Part shown: one piece after another, positions 36,511 through 45,142 of the stretch | Position numbering within the stretch: position 1 is the first letter of the stretch | How the letters are laid out: every line of letters begins with the position of its first letter | Assembly (NCBI GenBank): GCA_002422425.1 | Contig: DIVG01000073.1 | Location: 58,989-122,988 of the forward strand | Length of the DNA: 64,000 bases | Origin: Akkermansiaceae bacterium UBA6138 | GTDB lineage: Bacteria > Verrucomicrobiota > Verrucomicrobiia > Verrucomicrobiales > DEV007 | Direction of reading: 5' to 3' | Notes under the pieces: generated by a model | What the model was told of the DNA's origin: nothing | Seen by the model: the letters and a program-made list of their open reading frames with translations, nothing else | The model's database searches: none | Program-made: the position numbers and the translations under genes

Positions 36511-37173
36511 CTACAAAAAAAGACCCGCCGGTTTGAGGGTGGAATTTCGCCCATAGCCTTGGCAGGTTCTGTTGAGCGATGTTATAACAAATCGCGACAA
36601 TTGCGAAGGCAAATTTGTGAAATTTTTCACAAACGACGACAATCTCTTCATTTCGAGCGCCAACTCAATGCCGGGACTGAGGCCGAAGACTCCGTGACGG
36701 GTCACCTTGATGATGCGTTCACCAACCCGGACCCAATCGTGTTCCTGCCCGCCGCAGAGCTTGTCCAGAAGGGCGATGTGGTGATACCACGACAATTGTG
36801 CAGCAGCTTGCTGCACAATGGTTTCTTCCCGGTTTTGTAAAAGTGCAGCAGCCTGCTGCCCAATTGGTGCCACTCGCTGTGGCGCGATTTGATCAAGGCT
36901 GTACTCCCGCGCGAAACGGATCATGTATTTCAGGTTTCGCTCCGAGAACCCCTTCTCCTCGGGCAACTCGTTCTTCAGTGCCGCAGCCAGCCGGGGGATA
37001 ACACCCGTGCCCCAGCCTTCCTCTTTTTGGCGAGCTGCGATCAGGCAACCGATGTCCCAATACATCCGGATCATCTCGGCGTTGGCCGAAAGAGCGGCGC
37101 GCTGCTGTGCCCGGCGGACGCGGGCTTTGATCTCGATGAGGAGATCGCGGGAGATAGCGAGTTCCTTGCTCAC
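36511..37173 (-). CDS. YhcG/DUF1016 N-terminal domain protein with unrelated tail, probably a remnant
   Basis: About 220 residues from a GTG that overlaps the hsdM stop (GTGA). Residues 1 to about 125 match the DUF1016_N domain: LLIEIKARVRRAQQRAALSANAEMIRMYWDIGCLI, GWGTGVIPRLAAALKNELPEEKGFSERNLKYMIRFAREY and QLSWYHHIALLDKL. The C-terminal PDDEXK nuclease domain of YhcG proteins (usually 330-360 residues in all) is missing. The last about 75 residues have no recognisable family and the DNA there includes a palindrome, so they may be read-through of former non-coding DNA. YhcG-like genes often sit in type I R-M operons. Confidence 0.7.
   Translation of the reverse strand: MSKELAISRDLLIEIKARVRRAQQRAALSANAEMIRMYWDIGCLIAARQKEEGWGTGVIPRLAAALKNELPEEKGFSERNLKYMIRFAREYSLDQIAPQRVAPIGQQAAALLQNREETIVQQAAAQLSWYHHIALLDKLCGGQEHDWVRVGERIIKVTRHGVFGLSPGIELALEMKRLSSFVKNFTNLPSQLSRFVITSLNRTCQGYGRNSTLKPAGLFL
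36614..36633. repeat. Perfect 9-bp inverted repeat
   Basis: TTTGTGAAA, spacer TT, then TTTCACAAA. It lies in the unassigned tail of the YhcG-like reading frame, in locally AT-rich DNA. It has the shape of a dimeric-repressor operator and may be a leftover promoter region of a lost gene. Confidence 0.6.
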
Positions 37174-38820
37174 TTCGTCAGCCCTCCGATCATGTCCAAA
37201 ATGCGATCGGTGCACGCTTTCAACTCCGCATCAATCTCGTCCAGCGGACGCGGCGGCTGGAAGATGTAGAAGTGCCGGTTGAAAGGGATCTCATAGCCGA
37301 CCTTGGTCTTCTCATGATCGATCCTCGCGTCCGGCGCGTGGGGCAGGACCTCGCGTTTGAAGTAGGCCTCGACGTCCTCGCTCAGCGGCACGTTCTCGGT
37401 GTCGCGCAGACTGCTGTCGGGGACGGGTTTGCCTTTGCCTTTGCCCTTCTGGCCCACGACGATCTTGCCATCGGCATCCCGCTCGGGCCGCTCGACGGTG
37501 ATGGTGCGATAACCGAAGGCCTCGTTCTTGAAAATCCGGCTGACGGGGACTCCGTCGCGGGTCTCTTCGCGGAATTCGCCGAAGAGGCGGGTGATGTCCT
37601 CGATGTGGGCAGGGCTCAGCTCCTTGCGTTTGCTGCCGAGGCTCTTGCGCATCTTCTGCCAGAAGCGCGAGGCGTCGATGAGCTGGACCTTGCCCTTGCG
37701 GGCGGCGGGTTTCCGGTTGCTGACGATCCAGACGTAGGTGCTGATACCGGTGTTGTAAAACATGTCGGTGGGCAGGCCAATGATGGCCTCGACGAGGTCG
37801 TTCTCCAGCACGTAGCGGCGGATCTCGCTCTCGCCCGAACCCGCGCCGCCGGTGAAGAGCGGGGAGCCGTTGAGGACGATGCCGAAGCGGCTGCCCCCAT
37901 CCCTGGCCGGGCGCATCTTGGAGATGAGGTGGAGGAGGAAGAGGAGCGAGCCGTCGCCGACCCGCGGGAGCCCGGGCCCGAAGCGGCCGTTGTAGCCGTG
38001 CTCGAGGAATTCCTTGCGAATGATGACTTCGATCTTCTTCCACTCGACGCCGAAGGGCGGGTTCGAGAGCATGTAGTCGAAGACCTTTCCGATCAGCCCG
38101 TCGGCGGAGAGGGTGTTGCCGAAGATGATGTTGGCGATGTCCTGCCCTTTGATGAGCATGTCGGCCTTGCAGATCGCGTAGGACTCGGCGTTGAGCTCCT
38201 GCCCGTACATGACGAGGCGGGCGTCGGGGTTGAGACCGAGAAGGTGGTCCTCGGCCACGCTGACCATGCCGCCGGTGCCGATCGATCATAGAGCGAGCGG
38301 ACGACGCCGGGTTTCGTCAGCACGTCGTCGTCCTCGATGAAGAGCAGATTCACCATCAGCCGGATGGCGTCGCGCGGGGTGAAGTGTTCCCGGGCGGTCT
38401 CGTTGGAAAGCTCGGCGAACTTGCGGATGAGCTCCTCGAAGACGGCCCCCATCTGGGCATCGTCGATCGTCTCGGGGTGCAGGTCGATATTCGCGGACTT
38501 CTCGGTGACGAGGTAAAGCAGGCTGGCCTTGTCGAGCTTGTCGATCTGGGTGTGGAAGTCGAAACTCTCGAAAATGTCCCGCACCGCGGGCGAGAAACCC
38601 CGGAGGTAGGAGCGCAGGTTTTCCCCGATGTGGTCCTGGTCGCCCATGAGCCGCTTCAGGTCGAGCGGCGAGGTGTTGTAAAAGAGCTGGCCCGATTTCT
38701 TGAGGAGAAAGGGCTCGGGGTTCAGCCCGGCCGCCTCGCGCTTCTCCTTTTCAGTAAGCACGTCGGTCTTGGTGGCCTCGAGGAAGCAGTCGAGGCGGCG
38801 CAGCACGGTGAAGGGCAGGT
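37170..38820 (-). pseudogene. hsdM: hsdM, type I methyltransferase, N-truncated and frameshifted
   Basis: Homology begins at NLPFTVLRRLDCFLEATKTDV (near 38820), so about the first 30 residues are absent. It runs through EHFTPRDAIRLMVNLLF and VVRSLYD, then changes frame near 38283 and resumes as IGTGGMVSVAEDHLL, the SAM-binding motif I, followed by LSNPPFGVEWKK (motif IV). Between Tyr-Asp and Ile-Gly only CG remains where two codons (Pro-X) are expected, a net loss of four bases. The remaining C-terminal part is intact to the stop, which overlaps the YhcG-like start. The enzyme would modify host DNA with HsdS; no intact hsdS or hsdR is in the window. Confidence 0.88.
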
Positions 38821-38904
38821 TCGAGTGAACCGGCACCGGGCCTGTCGAAAACCGGGAAGCTCTTCGCGACGATACGCGTGGTCCACGGGGATCTCCGCCC
38901 CCCT

Positions 38905-41244
38905 TCACCACTTCACCTTCCCCAGCCTCAGCGCATTTGAGATCACCGAGACCGAGCTCAGGCTCATTGCCGCGCCGGCGAGAATAGGGCTGAGGAGGAG
39001 GCCGAAGAATGGATAGAGCAGCCCTGCCGCGACCGGGATGCCGAGGGCGTTGTAGAGAAAAGCGAACACGAGATTCTGCCGGATGTTGCGCAGGGTCGCG
39101 CGGCTGAGATGAATGGCGCGCGCGATGGCGCGGAGATCGCCTTTGACGAGAGTGACGCCGGCGCTCTGCATCGCGACGTCGGTGCCTGTGCCCATGGCGA
39201 TGCCGACATCGGCGGCGGCGAGGGCGGGCGCGTCATTGATGCCGTCACCGGCCATCGCCACGACTTCACCGAGCCCATGGAGCCGCCGCACCTCGGCGAT
39301 CTTGTCGGCCGGAGTGACGCCGGCTTTGAACTCCGTTAGTGCCAGTTCCTTCGCCACCGCCGCAGCGGTGCGCTCGTGATCGCCGGTGAGCATGATCACT
39401 TTCACCCCGAGCTCGTCGAGATCTTTCAGCGCCTCGGCCGTGGTGGTTTTGACAGGGTCCGCCACGGTCAGCAGTCCCGACGCGACGCCGTCGAGGGCGA
39501 CAAAGAGAGCCGTCTCGCCGAGCGTCTGGCGCTCCTTCGCCTCGGGCTCGAGCGCGTCGATGCCGCTCACTCCCTGCTCGCGCAGAAAGTCGCTTTTCCC
39601 GATGACGACGAGATGCCCGTCGACCCTACCCGAAACACCGCCGCCGGTGCTGGAGACAAACTCAACGACCGGGAGCAGGGCGAGACCTTTTTCCTCCGCT
39701 CCGCGAACCACGGCCGCCGCGAGGGGATGTTCGCTCGATTGCTCGAGCGACGCGGCCAGTTGGAGGAGCTTGTCCGGCTCCACTTCTCCGGCGGTCAGGA
39801 TCAGGGAGAAGCGCGGACGGCCCTCGGTGAGCGTGCCGGTTTTGTCCACGAGCAGGGTCGTGACTTTTTCGAGCCGCTCAAGGGCGGCAGCGTCTTTCAC
39901 GAGGATGCCGTCGCGCGCGCCGCGTCCGACGCCGACCATGATGGACATGGGCGTGGCGAGACCGAGGGCACAGGGACAGGCGATGATGAGCACCGCAACC
40001 GCATTGACGATGGCAAAGGCGAGGCGAGGCTCGGGCCCGAGCCACCACCAGAGGGCGAAGGTGAGCACCGCGATGACCAGCACCGCCGGGACAAAATACG
40101 AAGCTACTTTATCCGCCAATCCCTGGATGGGCGCACGGCTGCGCTGCGCCTGCGCCACCATCGCGACGATCTGCGAGAGCAGGGTCTCGTCTCCGACGCG
40201 CGCGGCCTCCATCACAAATCCGCCCGTTCCGTTGACCGTGCCGCCCGAGACTGCATCGCCGGGAGACTTTGCCACGGGCATGGACTCGCCCGTGAGCATG
40301 GACTCATCGATCGGAGAAGAGCCCTCGACGATGATCCCGTCGACGGGGATTTTGTCCCCCGGTCTGACGCGCAGTTTATCGCCGACAGCGACATCGGAGA
40401 GCGGCACCTCTTCGTCGCCGGTATCCGTAACCCGGCGCGCCGTGGGCGGGGCGAGATCGAGGAGTGCCCGGATCGCGCTGCCCGTTCGGCTGCGCGCGCG
40501 CGCCTCGAGCCACTGCCCGACGATGACGAGGACGATGATGACCGCGGCCGCTTCGAAATAGAGCCCCACGCCGCCGTGCGTCCGCATCGAGACGGGAAAA
40601 AGGCCGGGGAAGAAAAAAGCGACGAGGCTGTAAAGGTAAGCGGCCCCGACCCCGATGCTGATGAGTGTCCACATGTTCCAGTGGCCGGTGCGCAGCGAAA
40701 CCCAGCCGCGACGGAAAAAGGGAGCGCCCGCCCACACGACTACGGGAGTGCTCAGGACCGCCTGAATCCACCTCGAGACCTCGCCATTGATCCAGTGATC
40801 GTGCCCTATCCCCGGGAAGAGATGCACCATCGCGAGAACAAAGACCGGGAGCGTGAGAATCCCCGCGATGAGGAGACGGCGGCGAAGGTCGCGCGCCTCG
40901 TGATCTTCCTCCTCATCCCCGCCTGCGGCCGATCTCACCGGTTCGAGGGCCATCCCGCATTTGGGGCAATCTCCGGGGTGATCCGAGACGACTTCGGGAT
41001 GCATCGGACAGGTGTAAGTGACATTCACGGGAGCTTTCCATGAAGGATTGCGCTCCAGCGCCATGCCGCACTTCGGACAGTCTCCGGGCTTGTCCGACTC
41101 GACTCCGGGACACATCGGGCAAAAGTATTTCGCCTCTGAGGACGCTTTGACGACTTCGTCCGACCCGTGCCCGTGACAGCACGAGCCCGCCTTCACTGGT
41201 TCGGGCTCGGGTTCCGCGGCGGGGTCTTGGCAAAAGCTGCTCAT
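38905..41244 (-). CDS. copA: Copper-type P1B ATPase with two heavy-metal-binding motifs
   Basis: 779 residues. Two N-terminal heavy-metal-binding repeats (YFCPMCPGVESDKPGDCPKCGMALE and YTCPMHPEVVSDHPGDCPKCGMALE, about 40-105) replace the usual HMA domains. Downstream are membrane helices, the phosphatase TGES loop (LTGESMPVA), the ion-binding CPC motif (IIACPCALG), DKTGTLTEG, SEHPLA and GDGINDAPAL. This identifies a P1B-1 exporter of Cu(I), possibly Ag(I). It is the last gene of a run that includes a small YHS-like metal protein and a CnrYXH-like regulatory set, so it is probably metal-induced. Confidence 0.93.
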   Translation of the reverse strand: MSSFCQDPAAEPEPEPVKAGSCCHGHGSDEVVKASSEAKYFCPMCPGVESDKPGDCPKCGMALERNPSWKAPVNVTYTCPMHPEVVSDHPGDCPKCGMALEPVRSAAGGDEEEDHEARDLRRRLLIAGILTLPVFVLAMVHLFPGIGHDHWINGEVSRWIQAVLSTPVVVWAGAPFFRRGWVSLRTGHWNMWTLISIGVGAAYLYSLVAFFFPGLFPVSMRTHGGVGLYFEAAAVIIVLVIVGQWLEARARSRTGSAIRALLDLAPPTARRVTDTGDEEVPLSDVAVGDKLRVRPGDKIPVDGIIVEGSSPIDESMLTGESMPVAKSPGDAVSGGTVNGTGGFVMEAARVGDETLLSQIVAMVAQAQRSRAPIQGLADKVASYFVPAVLVIAVLTFALWWWLGPEPRLAFAIVNAVAVLIIACPCALGLATPMSIMVGVGRGARDGILVKDAAALERLEKVTTLLVDKTGTLTEGRPRFSLILTAGEVEPDKLLQLAASLEQSSEHPLAAAVVRGAEEKGLALLPVVEFVSSTGGGVSGRVDGHLVVIGKSDFLREQGVSGIDALEPEAKERQTLGETALFVALDGVASGLLTVADPVKTTTAEALKDLDELGVKVIMLTGDHERTAAAVAKELALTEFKAGVTPADKIAEVRRLHGLGEVVAMAGDGINDAPALAAADVGIAMGTGTDVAMQSAGVTLVKGDLRAIARAIHLSRATLRNIRQNLVFAFLYNALGIPVAAGLLYPFFGLLLSPILAGAAMSLSSVSVISNALRLGKVKW

Positions 41245-41359
41245 GATTAAAAATCGGGTCGCCTACCTTACCGCAGGAAAGAGCAGGATACCATGGGGGA
41301 AACCCCTGCCGGAAAGAAATTCTCCGGCAGGGCCGCCCGCCTGTTCTTCCGGAACTGAA

Positions 41360-41590
41360 TTATTTCAGCTTCGAGAGATATTTCGCCGGGTTCGCCTCGA
41401 ATTTTTTGACGCAGGGTTTGCAGCAGAATTTCACTTCCTGACCATCATAGTTTTTGACGATCACTTTGCCCATGCTGCCGAGCTCATTATCAGTCACGAG
41501 ACAAACTTTGAGCGGGTAGGAGGCGGCCAACGCGGAGGGTATGGCGGTGGCAAGGACGAGGAAGGACAGAAGAATCAGAGTCAGTTTCAT
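41360..41590 (-). CDS. Small periplasmic YHS-like metal-binding protein
   Basis: 76 residues with a signal peptide (LTLILLSFLVLATAIPSALA). The mature part has a cysteine in KVCLVTDNELG and then VKFCCKPCVKKFEANPAKYLSKL, the pattern of YHS/TRASH-type metal-binding domains. Its position between the sigma gene and copA suggests a periplasmic copper chaperone or buffer. Confidence 0.8.
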   Translation of the reverse strand: MKLTLILLSFLVLATAIPSALAASYPLKVCLVTDNELGSMGKVIVKNYDGQEVKFCCKPCVKKFEANPAKYLSKLK

Positions 41591-41694
41591 GGGTGGATTT
41601 TGGTTGGTGTTTTTTTAATCGGACCGCCTGAACTGAGCCGGTCCAATCGTGTAACTCCGCCCGTTCCTCTACCCCTCAAAAAATTCCTTTTAAT

Positions 41695-42264
41695 TTAGGA
41701 AAGTTCTTTGGAGAGTCTCTCCCGAAGTTCCCGGCGGGCGCGGTAGACGCGCAACTCGACCGCTTTTACGGAGCAGCCAAGCGTGCGAGCCACGTCGGCC
41801 TGGCTCATCTCTTCGACGGTGAAAAGCAGGAGCGCCTCACGAAGGTCAACGGGAAGCGCCGCGATCGCCCGATTGACCATGACGGCTTTTTCGTGCAGAG
41901 CGGCCGCCTCATCGGGAGTGGGATTCCGGTCGACCGCTTCGTGGACGAGATTCCCCTGCTCATCTTCCACCGGAACAGAGGGATGCCGCTTTTTCCAGCG
42001 GACCTGACTGCGGGCGAGATTGGCCGCGATATGGAAAAGGTAAGTCGAAAACTTCGCCACCGCCTTGTAACGATGACGACCGGTGTAGAGCCGCACGAAT
42101 GTCTCCTGGGTGAGGTCCATGGCCGTCGCATGGTTCCCTACCATTCGCAGAAGAAAGGCCGCCACCCTCTCACGCCAGCGATCCATCAGTTCGTTGAGGG
42201 CGAGATCATCCCCCGCGGCGAGCCTCTGCATCAGTAACACATCGGCATCCGTGTTTTCGTCCAT
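41695..42264 (-). CDS. ECF sigma factor, CnrH-like position
   Basis: 189 residues. Region 2 is ALNELMDRWRERVAAFLLRMVGNHATAMDLTQETFVRLYTGRHRY...FSTYLFHIAANLARSQVRWKKR, and region 4 is ALPVDLREALLLFTVEEMSQADVARTLGCSVKAVELRVYRARRELRERL. It is third in a run whose first two products are a one-helix membrane protein and a periplasmic helical protein, the order of cnrY-cnrX-cnrH. It probably switches on copA and itself when metal is sensed outside. Confidence 0.92.
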   Translation of the reverse strand: MDENTDADVLLMQRLAAGDDLALNELMDRWRERVAAFLLRMVGNHATAMDLTQETFVRLYTGRHRYKAVAKFSTYLFHIAANLARSQVRWKKRHPSVPVEDEQGNLVHEAVDRNPTPDEAAALHEKAVMVNRAIAALPVDLREALLLFTVEEMSQADVARTLGCSVKAVELRVYRARRELRERLSKELS

Positions 42265-42277
42265 AGGAAGGTTCCGA

Positions 42278-42763
42278 TCAATGCGTGCCCGACCCGGGTT
42301 TGTGATCCATCGTCATGTCAATGACGTGCGGTATCATCGCCTCAAGATACCTCTTCGCCTGATCGGGCGGGAGGACTGCAGCCGTTTCATAGAGGTGCTC
42401 CAGCATCGCGGACTGACACTCGGCGAGAAGGTGGGCGTGCTCGCGAAAGGCTTCCCTCAGCCCGGGCGAGACATCCTTACCGGCAACGACCAGTTCCGTC
42501 ACTTTGTTGCGGGAGACAATGATTTTTTCGCACAGAATTTCACAGGTGGGCCGGTAGGCAAGGTGCAGCGCCGAAACTCTGGCGAACTGTTCTTCTGTCA
42601 GCTTGAACTCGTGTCGCAGCCAGTCTAATTCGGGAAGCACAGGAGAGGCGTGCCCCTCTGCGCGATCTTCCGATACGGGAACCCCGGGCGATCGGCTCGT
42701 CAGCACGAAGCCGGCGATTCCCGCCAGCAGCGCCGCGATTAACGTAAGAAGACCCCGCTTCAT
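42278..42763 (-). CDS. Periplasmic heavy-metal sensor-like protein, CnrX/ZraP-type
   Basis: 161 residues with one N-terminal membrane helix (LLTLIAALLAGIAGFVLTS) and a helical periplasmic domain: LDWLRHEFKLTEEQFARVSALHLAYRPTCEILCEKI, then HAHLLAECQSAMLEHLYETAAVLPPDQAKRYLEAMIP. The His-, Met- and Cys-containing helices fit the CnrX/ZraP/Spy group of metal-responsive proteins. It overlaps the upstream membrane protein by four bases (ATGA) and precedes the sigma gene by 13 bases, consistent with a metal sensor that acts through that membrane protein. Confidence 0.75.
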   Translation of the reverse strand: MKRGLLTLIAALLAGIAGFVLTSRSPGVPVSEDRAEGHASPVLPELDWLRHEFKLTEEQFARVSALHLAYRPTCEILCEKIIVSRNKVTELVVAGKDVSPGLREAFREHAHLLAECQSAMLEHLYETAAVLPPDQAKRYLEAMIPHVIDMTMDHKPGSGTH

Positions 42764-43083
42764 TCAAGCTTTTCCGGATGGGCCGCCCTCGTCGGATCGA
42801 TGGAGACAAGATAAGCCGCCATCAACTGGTTCGCATCGGTTTCCGGTGCCGTGAGCCTCCCGAATCCTCCACCGAGAATCAGCATCGTCACGACCGCAGC
42901 TGTCGCGATAGCGGGCTGCGCGAGAAGTTGGAAAAATGATTCCATCCAGTCGCTTAATCCCGCGACCCGCGGACTCTTCCCGGCGACCGAGACCTTCGCC
43001 CATACTTCACGCTGGAAGAAGGACGGGAACTCCGGAGTAAAATGGGTCTCGCGGAGTAAGAGGTCTAGTTCATCGTCATTCAT
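42760..43083 (-). CDS. One-helix membrane protein, candidate CnrY-like anti-sigma
   Basis: About 107 residues from the ATG at 43083. An acidic cytoplasmic segment (MNDDELDLLLRETHFTPEFPSFFQREVW) of about 65 residues is followed by one membrane helix (about 55-76) and a short outer tail. There is no zinc-binding anti-sigma motif. Its size, topology and place ahead of the CnrX-like sensor and ECF sigma genes match CnrY. This is inference from context; sequence similarity to CnrY is not obvious. Confidence 0.65.
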   Translation of the reverse strand: MNDDELDLLLRETHFTPEFPSFFQREVWAKVSVAGKSPRVAGLSDWMESFFQLLAQPAIATAAVVTMLILGGGFGRLTAPETDANQLMAAYLVSIDPTRAAHPEKLE

Positions 43084-43167
43084 GTCAGTTGAATCATGCC
43101 GGAATTTTGCAGAAAAGACAACCCGCCGGATCATCCGATACCCGGCGAGTTATCGCCACCGGGCCTT

Positions 43168-43389
43168 TTACTTACAGCAGCTCTTCGCAGCGGGGGCCGC
43201 GACATGACAGCGCTCCTCCGTATTTTTCGGCGCCTCGTTCTTCGGAGCGGGCGGGGTATCTTTCTTCACCGTTGCGCAGCAGCTTGTGCCGCCTTTGGGG
43301 GCGGGGGTCTTGTCGCGTCCGGCTATGGCAACGCTGGAGCCGACTGCGGCGAAAAGGACGACGGCAAGGAGGGTGAGTTTGGTATTCAT
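43168..43389 (-). CDS. Small secreted Cys-rich protein
   Basis: 73 residues: a signal peptide (LTLLAVVLFAAVGSSVAIAG) and a short mature part with Cys-Cys pairs (TSCCATVKKD and KSCCK) and a Cys-His (CHVAAP). No named family is recognised. It lies just upstream of the CnrYXH-like genes on the same strand. The cysteines suggest copper or silver binding in the periplasm, perhaps as part of the same response. Confidence 0.6.
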   Translation of the reverse strand: MNTKLTLLAVVLFAAVGSSVAIAGRDKTPAPKGGTSCCATVKKDTPPAPKNEAPKNTEERCHVAAPAAKSCCK

Positions 43390-43642
43390 GGGGATATTCA
43401 GTGGGTGATTTTAGTTTTTAAGCTCGCCTTCATTGGCGTTCGTGAAGTGCAACTCCACCCCTTGGCGAATCCCTCGGGATTTTTTGAGATTTCCGAGCCA
43501 CCCTCACACCGGCGGCGGACTGGCGTCCGGATTGCAGATGAGGAAGAGGGCTCCGAGACCGAGGGGGAGAAAGGAGCGTCGATGAGCCGTGCCAATCGAC
43601 CATGAGAAACGGGCGCGTTTCCCGCCAGCCTGTTTTTGGCGC

Positions 43643-45139
43643 TTAGTGCTTGCTGTCGAAGAAGGCGGCGGCGTTTTGGAGATGAATCCCGCGCTTCGCC
43701 GCGTCCATCTTTTCCCAGGTCTTCGCCATCATACTGAGGCGATACTGGCCTTTGAAAAAATCGTAATGGCGGTCGATGAAGCTCCAGAAGAGCCCGTCCC
43801 AAATCTCGCCCCACAGACCAGGGTGGTAGTCGGACATTTTCCTGAGGTAATTCGAGCCTGAAAAATAGGGCTTCGTCGTGAAGATCCCGCCATCGGCGAA
43901 CTGGCTCATGCCGTAGACATTCGGCACCATGACCCAGTCGTAGGCATCGATGAAGAGTTCCATGAACCAGTCATTGACCCGGTGCGGATTGTACTGACAA
44001 AGCAACATGAAGTTCCCCAGCACCATGAGCCGCTCGATGTGATGCGCGTAACCGGTCTCGAGGAGACGGCCGATGACGAGATCGACGGGCTCGACTCCGG
44101 TCGTTGCGGTCCAGAAGCTGTCGGGGAGGTCGCGGCGATGATCAAAGAAATTCCCGTTCCGCATCTCGACTCCGTGGCGGCGATACATCTGGTAAATGAA
44201 CTCGCGCCATCCGATGATCTGCCGGATGAATCCCTCGAGTGAACCGAGCGGCACCGTGTGAGCCGCCGCGTAGGCGAGGGCGCGCTCGACGACCTCCTTC
44301 GGGGTGAGCAGGCCGATATTCAGCGCGGGAGTAAGAAGGCTGTGAAAGAGAACCCGCTCGCGACAGGAGAGCGCGTCCTCGTAGGGACCAAATTCGGCAA
44401 ATCGCTCGGCGAAAAAGGTCTCGAGCCATTCACTCGCATCCTCGTGCGTGACGGCGTAGGAGAATCCTGCGGCGCTGCCTGGATAATCGAAAAAACGTTC
44501 CGCCACGTAAGCGAGAGCATCATCGACCTCACTCCGGCGGGGCGCGGCGGGAAGCGGCGGCACAGCCAGACCCTTCTTCGGCATGGGCTTTCGATTGTCT
44601 TCGTCGAAGCTCCAGCTACCGCCTTCTGGCCCGCCCTGGGCATCGAGGAGGATGCCCATACGCTTGCGCTGCGCTTCGTAGAAGGCCGCCATGAAAGGCT
44701 TTTTGCGGGAGTCGAAATGTTTGTCGGCCCAGTCCTGCGGGGTAAGAAAGAGCGGCGAATCCGTGATCGAGAGACGCACTCCGTTCTCTTCGCAGAAACG
44801 ACGGAGCCGCTTTTCGAGAAGAAAGTCAGTCGGGTTCGCCGTCACAATCTCGTCGAAGAGATTGCTTTTAGAGAGGCTTGTCAGGATTTTTCCTATCGTC
44901 TTCTCCCGGTCGTAATCGAGGTAAGTCACCTTGTGCCCGAGATCTTCAAGACGACGTTGAAAGGCCTTCATCGAAGCGCGGTGGAGGACGATCTTCTGCT
45001 GATGGAATCGTCCCGGCGAGGCGTGGGGATCGCCGAAGAAAAGGGTGTCCTCGATCAGGAAAACGGGACGTCCCGCCGCGATGGCCGGATGATCCGCGAA
45101 GAGCTGGTGGGGAAAAACGAGAGTGACCGATCCGGGCAT
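43643..45139 (-). CDS. Cryptochrome/photolyase-related protein lacking iron-sulfur cysteines
   Basis: 498 residues of the bacterial cryptochrome/photolyase-related family. The N-terminal antenna domain begins VTLVFPHQLFADHP, and FAD-domain blocks include LEGFIRQIIGWREFIYQMYRRHG, HHIERLMVLGNFMLLCQYNPHRVNDWFMELFIDAYDWVMVPNVYGMSQFADGG and KPYFSGSNYLRKMSDY. In iron-sulfur members the last block continues with a Cys-rich CxxC...C stretch. Here it is HPGLWGEIWDGLFWSFIDRH with no cysteine, and the protein has only three cysteines, all earlier. It probably repairs UV damage ((6-4) or pyrimidine dimers) or senses light. It is coupled to the SDR gene upstream. Confidence 0.88.
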   Translation of the reverse strand: MPGSVTLVFPHQLFADHPAIAAGRPVFLIEDTLFFGDPHASPGRFHQQKIVLHRASMKAFQRRLEDLGHKVTYLDYDREKTIGKILTSLSKSNLFDEIVTANPTDFLLEKRLRRFCEENGVRLSITDSPLFLTPQDWADKHFDSRKKPFMAAFYEAQRKRMGILLDAQGGPEGGSWSFDEDNRKPMPKKGLAVPPLPAAPRRSEVDDALAYVAERFFDYPGSAAGFSYAVTHEDASEWLETFFAERFAEFGPYEDALSCRERVLFHSLLTPALNIGLLTPKEVVERALAYAAAHTVPLGSLEGFIRQIIGWREFIYQMYRRHGVEMRNGNFFDHRRDLPDSFWTATTGVEPVDLVIGRLLETGYAHHIERLMVLGNFMLLCQYNPHRVNDWFMELFIDAYDWVMVPNVYGMSQFADGGIFTTKPYFSGSNYLRKMSDYHPGLWGEIWDGLFWSFIDRHYDFFKGQYRLSMMAKTWEKMDAAKRGIHLQNAAAFFDSKH

Positions 45140-45142
45140 CGC

